Assembly (NCBI GenBank): GCA_000231825.2
Contig: JH720312.1
Coordinates: 124,001-188,000 of the forward strand
Direction of reading: 5' to 3'
Source of the DNA: Tetrahymena elliotti 4EA
Lineage: Eukaryota > Ciliophora > Oligohymenophorea > Hymenostomatida > Tetrahymenidae
DNA: 64,000 bases
Below are positions 52,701-64,000 of the stretch, piece by piece. Position numbers and translations under genes: made by a program. Below the pieces are notes generated by a model. That model was not told the DNA's origin, made no database searches, and saw only the letters and a program-made list of their open reading frames with translations. Position 1 is the first letter of the stretch. Each line of letters starts with the position of its first letter.

Positions 52701-55700
52701 ATTTGCTTGGTAGTGATTTACCAGCAGCTAGCTCAAATGAAGATACAAGCTCAAGTAAAACAATGAAATTTAAATGGTATGATGGTGTCTTACTTGACGC
52801 TCTAAAAAATGGTTACTGGATCCTCTTAGAAGAGCTCAATCTTGCCTCCCAAAGTATCTTAGAAGGTTTGAATGCTATTCTTGATCACAGAGGTACCGTT
52901 TTCATACCTGAAATGAATATGTCATTTACTAAACATCCATGTAACAATTTAATTTTTTTTTCTAAACACTATCAATCAAATATTAACAAAAGCTTACAAT
53001 TATTTTTTTAAAAATAAAGAATTTAGATTATTTGCTACATAAAATCCTTTAAGTTTAGGAGGTGGTAGAAAGGGTCTCCCTGCAAGTTTTATGAATAGAT
53101 TTACTAAAATTTATGTAGAAGATTATAATAACTAAGAATATGAGACAATTCTTAAGGATCTTTATGGTGAAGGAGAGAGTCAATCTCAAATTTTGGAAGG
53201 TTTACTTAGATTCTCCAAAGTCATGGAAACTTAATATTATAAAAAAATCAATTTACGTGATTTACTTAGATTCTATGAAGTTTACTTGAAGAGTGATAAG
53301 AATCTTGAAGTTGCTTTTGAAATAGCTTTTGGCCGTAATGATGTTGAAAAATACTTCTCAGCTTCTATAACTGAGAACAATTCTTCTACTGCTATCTAGG
53401 AAGTTCGTGCAAAGAATAAAGCTGCTTGGGAAATGGATTTAAGAGTTAAAATACCTATTTCTTACAGTTATATTGATGAACACAATGAACGTATTGGATT
53501 GTTAAATTCTTAACGTAAACCTCTAAATTTCTTGCAAATGATGATTGAAAGATGTTCAAAATATTGTAGCAGCTTTATAGTTTAGGGTAAGTCAGGAAGT
53601 GGTAAAAACCGTTTGGTAAGATTGTTGAGCTAGTTAAACAACAATAAAAAGTTGATTGAATTTAGTTTGAATTCGTAAACAGATAGCAGTGAACTTATTG
53701 GAGGATACGATTAAGTTGATATTAAGCGTTAGTTCTCAACTCTCAATTCAAGAGTTATGTCTTTATTAAGAGCTTTTATTTCTTCTAATATCTCAAACAA
53801 AAATAATATTAATGACTTATAATTAATGACTATATTAAAGTAATTAGAAACCCTCACTAAAAATGCTAATTCTTACAATTAAAAAGATATGCTAGTTGGA
53901 ATTAAAGATGCATTAGATTTATTGTCAAGCTTAAATTAAAGCAGCATGAATGATGAAGATTTTTAATAAGAATATACAAAATCTACTTCAATTTTAGAAG
54001 AATTAAAAAACAAAATCATCCAAGATGAAGAACAATAAAACATTAATGCTAAAAAAGGAAAAAATACAAGCACAAGTAGTGGTCACTTTGAGTGGTTCTA
54101 CTCTTAAATTATTGAAGCTGTATAAAATGGTGATTGGTTAGTTCTTGATAATGTTGGCCGTGCTAACTAAGCTGTCCTTGCTCGTTTGAACCCATTACTT
54201 GAATGGAATCTTAATGGCAAAAGAGAAATCGTAATAACTGAATGCCATAATGAAGACAATTAAGGAATCAGCGGACCAGAAATAATTCGTATTCATCCTG
54301 ACTTTAGAGTTTTCTTCTTATTTGATGGAGAAAATGATACTATGAATGAAGCAATTAAAAATAAATGTGTAGAAATCAAGATAGATTAATATGAAGAAAC
54401 CAAATATTACAGTGATTTACAAAATCTCTTCGAATTAAATATGGATAATGAATAAGTTCCTAACAGAGTTAGAGAATATATTTTAGAATTAGCTATGACT
54501 TTCTTGAACACCTTATTTGTTCACAGACGCTCAATGGCCTATTCAGATTTTGGTACTTTTGTTCACTTCTTAAAATTAATCCAAAGAGGAATTAATATGA
54601 ATATGATTGACTTAAATTTACATAATATTGTTACTACCTCCTTCAAGTCAGCCTATGGACCTAAGGGAATCAAGTATGCTATAAATCTAGATGGCATCCT
54701 TTCTAATATCCTTCTTAGTAATAACGACGAAGATTAAATTTCTTCTAATACCCAAAGATAAAAGGCTTTTCTTTCTAATATTCCTGAAATAGTTCGTGAC
54801 TCTTTTACCTAATAACTTGAATAACTCTTGAATTAATGTTCTTGGTCTTCTTCCCTCAATTTCTCTGAATTCCCACTCAACAGAGAGCTCCACAGATACA
54901 AAGCTTTAGGAAAGGCATTATTTTCAAATGAAATTTAAAAATCTAGCTTAACTGAAAATGGGGAAACAAGCTTAGATGCTACTTAAAAGGCTAAGATTTA
55001 AGAAAACTTTGCTCGTGTAATTTTATAATAATGCTTTGCAGATTATATCATTTAATACATTTCAGGAGTAGATGCTAGCGTTTTGCGTTAAATTTCTCAA
55101 AAGAAATACTCTTCAGAAGCTCTCTACCAATAATTAGTTGATGAATTCGAAGCTATTCGTCTTCGTCGTAAAGTTTTTGCTGCAACTTAAGAATTCAAGA
55201 AAACAAAAGATTTCATCTTAAGCAGTTTTTAGAAATCTTTGTAGTCTTTAAGTAATTTATCTGAAAAAATAAACAGTTAAAATGAATCCGCTTTCTTACA
55301 TGCATAAAGTGTTGTTTAATGTGCTATGCTTCAAGCTGTCCGCAACATATAATAATTACCAAAAATTTATTAACTAGTAAACCAAAAATTGAATAACATA
55401 ATCTAGTTAGTCTCATAAAACTCTAATGATTAAAACAATCAAATCCCAGAATAAAGTAAAAATAATATTTAACAAGTTGAAGAAAATATATTTGTTTGCT
55501 TATGGCGTGCATGTGAATACTTTGAAAGTATGCCCAGAAGTAAAATATAATATGAACAAAGAGAAAAAGTTCACTATTTGCTCTCAAGCAGAAATGTATA
55601 ATCTATAGATTTTAGTGATGACTTATAAGAAATGATTAACTTGAGAAAAAGCTTTAGAAATATGTATTACCTTGAAAATAGTAAAACTCGTTTAACATCT

Positions 55701-58700
55701 ATGGAAATTTTGGCACTCATTTATAATCTCAAGAAGGTATAGAATAATTAAGATTAAAATGAAGAAAAAACTGAATAATAAGAAATACTTGAAGAGAAAC
55801 AAAGAACTGAATAAATTTTCAACGCTTTCAAAGCAGAAATATTTAAGATTTTAGATTCTCAAAACAATACCTAATAAGAAGTTCAAGACTCTTAAAATCC
55901 AGAGTAAGAAGAAGTCGTTAAAAAGCAATGCATTAATTAATTTGAGATAGTGATTGAAGAAGAGTACTCAAGAACTATCCTTAAAACTATTCCAGTTTTA
56001 GCATCTGACAAAGGAATTCAATATTGGGAATTAAAGATGTAGGAGTAAATAGAAAATTATGAAAGCTCTTTCTTTGATAACTAATGCTTTAATGAAATGC
56101 GTGAATACTTTGTTTTTAAGGGTATTGAAAAATTCTCCTTAGCTGATGAGGCATAGAATACTTTAAGCATCAGAGAAAATGTAAAATTAAATATTGTAGA
56201 TCATATTGATAGACCTGATTATTATGTTATGAGAATATTCTAACTATTCAAGAATGAAATTACTATTAATGAATTAGTTGAGATTTTTTACTTGGCACAA
56301 ATGAAAAATAGAAATATTGATTCTTTCCGTCTCAAGCGTTGTGCAAGAGTTTTGCAAGATGTTAAATTAAAACATTTACCACTTTTAAATAGAGAAATTA
56401 ATCTTCTTCGTTCTGCTATAAATTTCTCTCTTTCTATCAAGACAAATGAATAAGATTAAAATGAAGAAGAGTAAGAAAAAAAGGAGCTCAATGACTTATT
56501 TGTTTTGGCTTATGTTTGGTTGTTAAACATCTTTTAGAGAGTTAACAAAAATAAATCGAAAAATCCAAATGAAAATGAAAATTAATAAACAGAATCAAGC
56601 TCTGTAGGTAAGAACTTATACAAGAAAATAAGTTAATTCATTTAATAAAATAATGTTGATGGTATTATTTCTATTTAAGAAGAGATTTTGTTAAAAAATG
56701 AACACAACAATAAATTTTTACATTCATTGTGTGAAAGAGTGAATGATGAATTATCAATTTTGCTTAGGTAAAACGAGCTACTTAAATTAGGTTTGATTAT
56801 CATTCGTCTCTTTTCTATTAATAAGAGCTACTTTGAAATAGAAGGATTTGAATAGCGTGATTGTTTAAGTGAACTACTAAAAGAGGATTATGAATTTTAA
56901 TATGAAGAAGCTAGTTATTTGGATAAATTAAATGACTATGTATCTCTTTGCGTAATTGAAAAAGCTTTAACAAATACTATTGATTTTACTGAAACTACTC
57001 ATACCACTCATATTGAATAGCTTAAAGCTTAATAATAAACTCTTAAGAATATTAAAAAACGTATGATCTACCGTGGATATTAAGGTGATAATATAACATC
57101 CTTCAGTGAATTCTTTGAAGAAAGCATACCATTCATCTAGAGAATAGAAAACTTCTTACCTAATCTCTAAAGCCTTCACATTTCATCTGCTTCTGCTCTC
57201 TCTTTTGAAGATTTAAGATAATTCATTGAAATTAAAAAACATATTGACAACTGGCTACATATTTCTTTTGAGAAGTATTATGCTCCCTTCTCTGATTTCC
57301 TTATTCCTCTTCATTTTGGTTTAATCCTAGTGAAGTAATACATTTCTCAAATCTTAAGCAAGTAAATAATTAATAATTTTTTTTTCTTAAATATCTATTA
57401 AAACTAATTACTTTTAAATAAATAAATTTTAGGAGTAAAATAAAGCAAGCCTAAATCAGTTTAATTAGTGAATCAACTTAGGATAGAATTGACTAATTCA
57501 AAAGAATTCTTTGGGAGAAAAAGAATGTTTATAAGCTTAAAAATTGTGATAACGTCTTGAAAAATATCAGATTAAATGAATAGCTCTTTGAAGATACATT
57601 AGGAATGAAAGAATTTTGTGCTTAGATCATCAGTGTTGTAAGCGAAAATTTAATGTAAAAAGAAGAATTAGATAAACTAGCTGAAGATGATACAACTAAA
57701 CTTATCAAAGCTACTCGTTAGTTAGAAAAAATGATTGTAGATGAATATAAGAAAGAAACAATTGACGAGTACAAAGAAAAAGAACGTTAAGAAATATAAG
57801 AAGCTTTCAACACTTTCTCAAAAGATTACATTCACTTATTACAAGTTGATTTAACAATTTAAGAAAAGCTAGAGCTCTAGTAATAGTAATAATAAGGTAA
57901 TGATAATAACAATGATGATGATGATAACTTAGATGAGTATGATGAAGATATGGAGGAAATAAAAATGGAAGAATTGAATATGAATGAATTAAATGCAATC
58001 AAATAGCGTAGTTTGAATTCTATTCTAGAAATCTTAAATATCTATGACAATTGTAGAAACAAAAAGAATATTTTGTATTCTGATTAAGCAACTGTAGCAG
58101 CTGTTACAGATAACTCTGAAAAGAAAAAATCTCTTAAGTATGTATCTTCATGGAAAGATTTTACTTTCGGTCACAAGATTGAATATATTAAGATTAATCT
58201 TGTTTAAAATCTTTTCCCTCATGACCCTTTGAGCCAAGTACTTGAATACTCCAGTGCTTTTGGTTAAGTTTAAAAGACAAATTAATTTGAAGAATGCATG
58301 AAAAAGAAGGGTGGTATATAATAACTTGATACTTCATAAGTCTAATTCAACGTCTACAAGGATATTATTCCTAGTGAAAATGTTAAAATTTTCAAACCTG
58401 TTATGAATCTCCTTAATTCTATAAGAAGACTTCTTCATGAAGAAGATATTTTTGAAAATAATGCTGTCTTGTAAAATCTTGCTATTTTGTGTGATTATAC
58501 CTTAGAATAATCTGTATTAAATACTCCTCTCAATAAGATCATTACTGGTCTTCAATTTATTGCTGAAAAAGTTGAAGAGTGGAATCTCTCAACTGCTAAA
58601 GTTTATTCCTTAAATAATGAAATTAATCCTATTGTCGACCTATTACTTTATTGGAGAAAGCTTGAACGTAGATGTTGGAAGTTTATGCTTTCTGAAAAGG

Positions 58701-61700
58701 ACAAGGAAATTGAGTTGTTAGATGTTGTCATGTTCTTAAAATTAAGAAACTTAATTATTAGCTCAAATGGTAATAATGCCGAAAATAGAGAATCTTTATT
58801 CAAGATTGTTGATTAATTTGTTCGTACTTCAGTCATGGGTAACTTTGGATTACGTATGAAAGGATTATACTATCTTAGTTATTGTGATATAGAAGTAGAA
58901 AAACTAGGTCTTTAAGAATTACTTTAACAAGTCTATAAATATTATATGCAATTCTATGCTTAATATTCAATTGCTTTATAACAAAATCGTACTGAACATG
59001 AAAAAGACTGCGAAGAATATGTAACTTTAGCAGGTTGGGAAAGTAAAAACTACATCACTTTAAAGGCTACTGTTGATAAATTCTAAGGTAAAGTTCATCG
59101 TATTGTAAAAAGATACAGAGATTTCTTACAAGAACCTATCAGTCGCCACATTTTTGATCCTACAAGAAATCAAATCTTAGCTGAAAACTATGAATAATTC
59201 CGTGTGAAATATGAAAAGTTATTCATTGAAGAAGATAGTGAAAATCAAATGACTGAGCATCATATTATGAAATACTAAGTTCACGAAAATGCTGAGAAAG
59301 TAATATAAGTAGGTCGCAAATTACTCTTACAAAATTGCCTTTCAGTCCCTCCTATAAAACATTACAAATAGTGCTTGCCTGTAGAAAAACCTGATGAACT
59401 TTGTGCATGGTTATACAAAGAATAAATGATTTCATAAATTTTTGATAGAGTTAAAGATCTTAGCCAAGAAGATATTACTCGTAACATGAAATTTAAAGCT
59501 GTATTAGATATCTTTAAGTACTTGAAATCTCTTGGTTTTACATCTTATTTCTTAAACACATCTCAACTCATGGGTGACAACACTGTTATTTATGACATGC
59601 GTTCAATTAAGCTTGATGCATCACTCCTTGGTGGTGAACTAACTAATTATTTATCTTAAGATATTCACTACATCGAAAAATGTTATTACACTACACTTGA
59701 TAAAATCTGTGTCCTCCGCTTTAACACTAACTACCATGAAGATCTCACTAAAGATAACATTCGTCGTGGAAGCGGTTTTTTGATTGAATATTTTTATTAC
59801 ATCAAGCGTATCTACTTATAATTAAACACCCTTTTCAAAAATTCTACCGAATTTATTTCATTTGTTGAAAACTTGAACTCTGTTTCAACTTCTTCAGATA
59901 TTCACCAAAGCAAGATTATTATTCTAAATGATTATGAATAAGTTAAGAATGAAGTTGAAGATTTCTTAAACAAAATAATTTTCCTATGCTCTGAAGTTAA
60001 GTAGGTTATAAGCTTTATTCCTACTTCTTCTGATATGGAAATAAATTCTTTAAGAACTATTTGTGAAACTACTTTAGCTACCCTATAATCAACATTCAAC
60101 GGAAAATTAGTTGATATCTTTAGTTATGAAGAATTAATTTCAAACATCAACAAAATTTCTGAAAAACTAAGAGCTAATGCCAGCAAAGCTGCTAAACTTG
60201 GATTCAGAGATTTATAAGTAATTATATAAAATAGCTTCAGATAAGCAAGTTCAACTCTTTAAATTTTGTAGAAATCACTTGAAAAAACTCTCTAGGAATC
60301 TAACAAAGAAGAGAATACATAATCATAAAATCTCTAAGAAGAAAAAATAATTAAAGATCTATAACTATTTGCTTAAGGAATTATTAAGACTATCTAATCC
60401 TACAAAAACAACTTAAAGTTAATTATTGAAGATGATGAAGAAACAGAAGATTAGGAAGAGGGTGCTGAACCTAAAGAACCTGTTAATCATTCTGATGATG
60501 CTTCTACTGCATCTGTTAAAAACCATTTAGATAGTGATGAATCAGCAAATACGATCTAAAAAGCTTAACAACCTGAATTTACTTTCATTCAAAACGAAGA
60601 AAGAATTTTAAAGAAATTGAATAAATCTATTGAGGATTTTTGTTATAAACTTACACAACTGTATGAAACTGAAATACTCAAACAAGTATCAAAAAAATCA
60701 TATAATACCATTTACTAGATGTTGATAATTATCTAATTATACATTAAAAATACAGTTCTCTATCACACTAAATCTATTAAAGCATAATCTAAATTCATGA
60801 ATCTTTTAGGTATAGTCTTTTATAATCTTGTATACAAAGGATTCTGCCAACCTAAAAATCAAGGAGATGAAGGAGCTGGATCTGATGATGAAGATGGTAA
60901 GTATGAGATGAAAGACGGTACTGGTATTGGTGAAGGTAAAGGATAAGAAAATGTTTCAAAAGAAATTGAATTTGAAGAATAAGTTCTTGGTAATAAAGAT
61001 GAAGAGGAAGTCGAAGAAGAAGATAACTAAGACAAGAAAGAAGAATAGAAAAAAGAAGATGATTTTGAAATGGATTAAGACTTTAAAGGAACAACATCAA
61101 AGCCAGATGATATGAATGAAGAAGAGGAAGATCAAGCAAACAAAGTAAACATTAAATATTAAATAAAAACTAATGATTATTATTAATAAAAAATAGGATG
61201 GTGATGAATAATTCAGCGACGTTGATGAAGATGAATTAGATTTCAAAATGTGGGAAGGAGATGATAACAAAGAAGAATAAGAAGAAGAACAAGAAGATAA
61301 ATAAGATGAGAAATAAAACCGTAAGAAAGAAGATATTGAATTCAAATCCAAGGATAAACCTTAGGGTGAAGAAAATGATAGAGCTAAAGAAGAAGAAAAA
61401 GAAAAAGATGAATAAAGAAATATTGATAACTTTGAAAAAACTGAAAGATAAGAAAAAGAAGATGAAATTAATGAACAAAAGAATGCTCCTGAAGAAGAAG
61501 AATAAAATATTGATAAGGATGATTAGGATGCTGATAAAGAAAAAAATAAAAAGGATTAAGAAGAAGCTGAGGAAGAAGATAATGAAGATGAAGAAGGAGA
61601 GCACGATGGCAAAGAAGGTGAATAGCTTGATCCTGAACTTATGAAATAATAAATGGAATTAGAAGAAGAAGAAGAAGTTAATGATGATCGTAATTTATTT

Positions 61701-63971
61701 TATAAAAAAGGAATAGTTTTTAATAATTTTTATAAAAAGATTAAGATGGTGGTTCTCAAGAAGGAGATTTAGAAGATGACATGGAAGATGCAGAGGATGG
61801 TGAGAAGAATGACAACATTGATCCTCTAGAAAATGTGAGTGATTTTGAAAATGAGGAAAATGAAGAAAATCTTGAAGATGAGAATAAAAACACCGCTCTT
61901 GAAAATGATGATATGGATATTGAAGATTAAGACTAAGATGAATAAGAAGAAAGAGAATATCCTAAAGATATTAAGAAAAATTAGAAGCAAAAACAAAAAA
62001 AGTAAGATAAGAAGTTTGGTGTTGAAGGTGATGATGATTAAATCTAAATGGAAGAAGATTAAGAAGAAACAGAAGATTAGAAAGAAAATAAGCAAAAAGG
62101 ATAAAATGAAGAATAAGATGATGACAAAAAAAATAGAAATGACGGATAAGACTAAGACTAAAATAACTCTTCAAATTAAAATAAATTCTCTTTAGATTTC
62201 TTGCAATAAATTATTGAAAAAACTCAACCAAATGCTAAAGACCTTTAAAACTTCTTTAAAGATCTTAACGTTGTTCAAGAATAAAAAGAAGACTAATAAA
62301 ACCAACAATAATAGCAACAATAATAACCTTAAATTAAGGAAGATTAGCTTAATGAAGATCAAGAATTTGAAGCCTTTAATCCTCAGGATACAATTGATCC
62401 AGAAGAATTAAAGAATATGTTGGCTACAAACGTCAATGCATAAGAGATGAAAAATGCTAGCAACATTCCTCAAGATATGCATAATGAAGATCAAGTTAAC
62501 TAAGATTAACCTTAGCCTCAATAACCTCTTAAACCTGAAGGAGAAAACTAAAAGAAAGAAGATCCTTCTTATTAATAACCAAAGAAGAACTAGGAAAAGG
62601 ATAAGAAAAATGATGGCTTGAACAAGAAAGAAAAGCAAGATCAAATAGATTTCTTAGAAGAATAAAAAAATATTGAAGAAAAAGAAAGGGCAGAAAGGGA
62701 AAAGAAAAAAGATAAAAAGAATGCTAATTCAGAAAATGAAGAAAATCTACAAGAAAGTGAAATTCCAACTCAAAATACCCATCTTGATAAGAATAACCAA
62801 AAGAAGGATGAAGATAAAATTGAAGAGGAAGAAGATGAGAATATGCTTTCCTTCCTTGAAAATGAGAATGAGACTGTAGAATAAAAACGTGATAGAATGC
62901 TTAAGCTTATTCAAGAATGTAAAAACAATCCTGAAAAATTCCAAAAAGGATAAGAATTATGGCAAAAGATTGAAAATGAAGCTAGATACTTTAGTGTATA
63001 ATTGTGTGAAGAACTTAAAGCAGTATTAGAACCCACTCTAATTGCTTCTTTCAAGGGTGATTATAAATCTGGTAAACGTCTCAATATGAAAAAAATTATA
63101 CCTTATATTGCCTCTAATTTCCGTAAAGATAAAATTTGGCTTAGAAGAAATGAACCCTCTAAACGTACATACTAAATTTTATTGGCTATAGATGACTCCC
63201 TATCTATGTCACAATAAAATGTTGGTTATTTCGCTTTATAATCTATGACTATCCTTTCTCTTGCAATGAGTAAAATGGAAGTTGGTCAAATAGGTATAGC
63301 TGCTATTAAAGATGGTCTCTAATTACTCCATGATTTTAACACTCCTCTCACTCCTGCTGACTCTCCTTTCATTCTTTCTTAATTTAACTTCTCTCACTCT
63401 GATACAAACTCTTCAGATTTGGTAATTATCAAAAGTTTAAGCTAACTATAATTAAAATATATTTTTTTAAATTTAGGATTTGGTCAGATTTATGAGATCC
63501 ACAATAGACACATTCAAAGAAGCTAAAGGAGGATCTAAGGATACTCATTAAATTTGCTTTATTATGAGTGATGGTCGTTTCAACAAAAAAGTAAAAATTT
63601 ATTATTAATATTTTTTATAAAAGCTTAATTATTTCTTTATTATCAAAAGCTTGTTAAACCACTCATTTAAGAAGCTGAAGAAAACAACTAATTATTTGTC
63701 TTCATAGTTTTGGATAAGAGTGAAGATAAGGAATCTATTATGAATATTAAATCCACTAGTTAAAAGTATGTCAATGGTAAATTACAAATAGAGATGAAAC
63801 ACTACTTAGAAGATTTCCCCTACAAATACTACATTATTGTTAAAGTAAATTTGACTTTTTTTAATTAAAAAATTATTAATTGTATTTAAACTTAATTAGG
63901 ATGTACATGAATTAAGCAAAGTTCTTGTAGATATTCTTAGATAATACTATGAAATGAAAAGTAACAGCTGA
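46718..63971 (+). CDS. MDN1: Midasin (dynein-like six-AAA ATPase with MIDAS domain, 60S ribosome assembly)
   Basis: Fifteen exons encode 5423 residues; phases sum exactly. Introns: 46850-46941, 47204-47309, 48214-48319, 49374-49423, 50436-50528, 51771-51829, 52559-52613, 52941-53019, 57362-57432, 61145-61196, 61690-61739, 63422-63476, 63591-63649, 63845-63899. Walker A loops: AAA1 GPIGSGKT (~329), AAA2 GDTGCGKT (~669), AAA3 GPTSAGKT (~1077), AAA4 GETGCGKT (~1367), AAA5 GMPGVGKS (~1774) and degenerate AAA6 GKSGSGKN (~2077). Modules 2-5 have the DE-x-NLA Walker B typical of the family (LIDEMNLAEDSV, LDELNLARSEIL). A ~2300-residue linker follows, then a ~600-residue Asp/Glu/Gln-rich region (60870-62880), then the MIDAS domain with DDSLSMS (Asp5221) and MSDGRF. 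Midasin removes the assembly factors Ytm1 and Rsa4 from pre-60S particles in nucleolus and nucleoplasm. Overall size is close to human and yeast midasin. Confidence 0.96.
60870..62880 (+). other. Acidic low-complexity tract of midasin
   Basis: Inside the midasin gene, about 600 codons are almost entirely GAA, GAT, AAA and TAA/TAG/CAA, giving Asp/Glu/Lys/Gln runs (including nine Gln before PQIKEDQ around 62305-62330). This is the D/E-rich tether known in midasin between the AAA ring/linker and the MIDAS domain. Its purine-rich sense strand explains the long hydrophobic or lysine-rich frames seen on both strands here; they are shadows, not genes. Two short introns (52 and 50 nt) interrupt it. 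Confidence 0.85.
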
Positions 63972-64000
63972 AGAAATTGACAAAAACCTAATCATAATTT

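Noticed and set aside
61097..62944. Many hydrophobic minus-strand and Lys-rich plus-strand frames
   Set aside because: They are shadows of the purine-rich acidic tract of midasin in other registers.

Overview
The window is protist nuclear DNA, most likely from the somatic (macronuclear) genome of Tetrahymena or a close oligohymenophorean ciliate. The long reading frames use TAA and TAG as sense codons, read as glutamine, and end only at TGA. Base composition is extremely A+T-rich. Introns run from about 50 to 900 nt and mostly follow GT(A)...TAG. There are no telomere repeats, no clear chromosome-breakage sequence and no obvious internal eliminated sequence. One 100-base N run (33829-33928) marks a draft assembly gap.

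Layout. Bases 1-2241 (+) hold the 3' end of a potassium-channel gene. Bases 2433-9885 (-) hold two paralogous U-box/VWA/Hint (Vint) proteins flanking an unrelated multi-pass membrane protein. Bases 11484-20463 (+) hold two tandem, clearly duplicated cyclic-nucleotide-binding-domain (CNBD) K+ channels. Bases 21437-21898 (+) hold a small Cys-containing secreted or signal-anchored protein. About 24685-33319 (+) is a third, much longer and more diverged channel of the same family. Next come the gap with a poorly resolved exon beside it, a seven-exon VDAC porin (34876-36921), a degenerate MULE-like transposase relic (37104-38366), a PH-domain CAMK-type protein kinase (38946-43087), a CFAP144/FAM183 ciliary protein (44668-45276), and a complete 15-exon midasin/MDN1 gene (46718-63971).

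The genes do not form one pathway. They are a typical ciliate mix: an expanded K+ channel family (four members here), ciliary, mitochondrial and signalling genes, and a housekeeping 60S-ribosome assembly ATPase. The features I find most worth following are a CCHC zinc knuckle placed just after the CNBD in all three readable channels, a shared C-terminal signature in all four, the U-box-VWA-Vwaint-Vint architecture present as a close pair, and the transposase relic. Exon boundaries were inferred by eye from reading-frame continuity, GT/AG sites and paralogue comparison. The 5' exons of the three large channels are the least certain parts.
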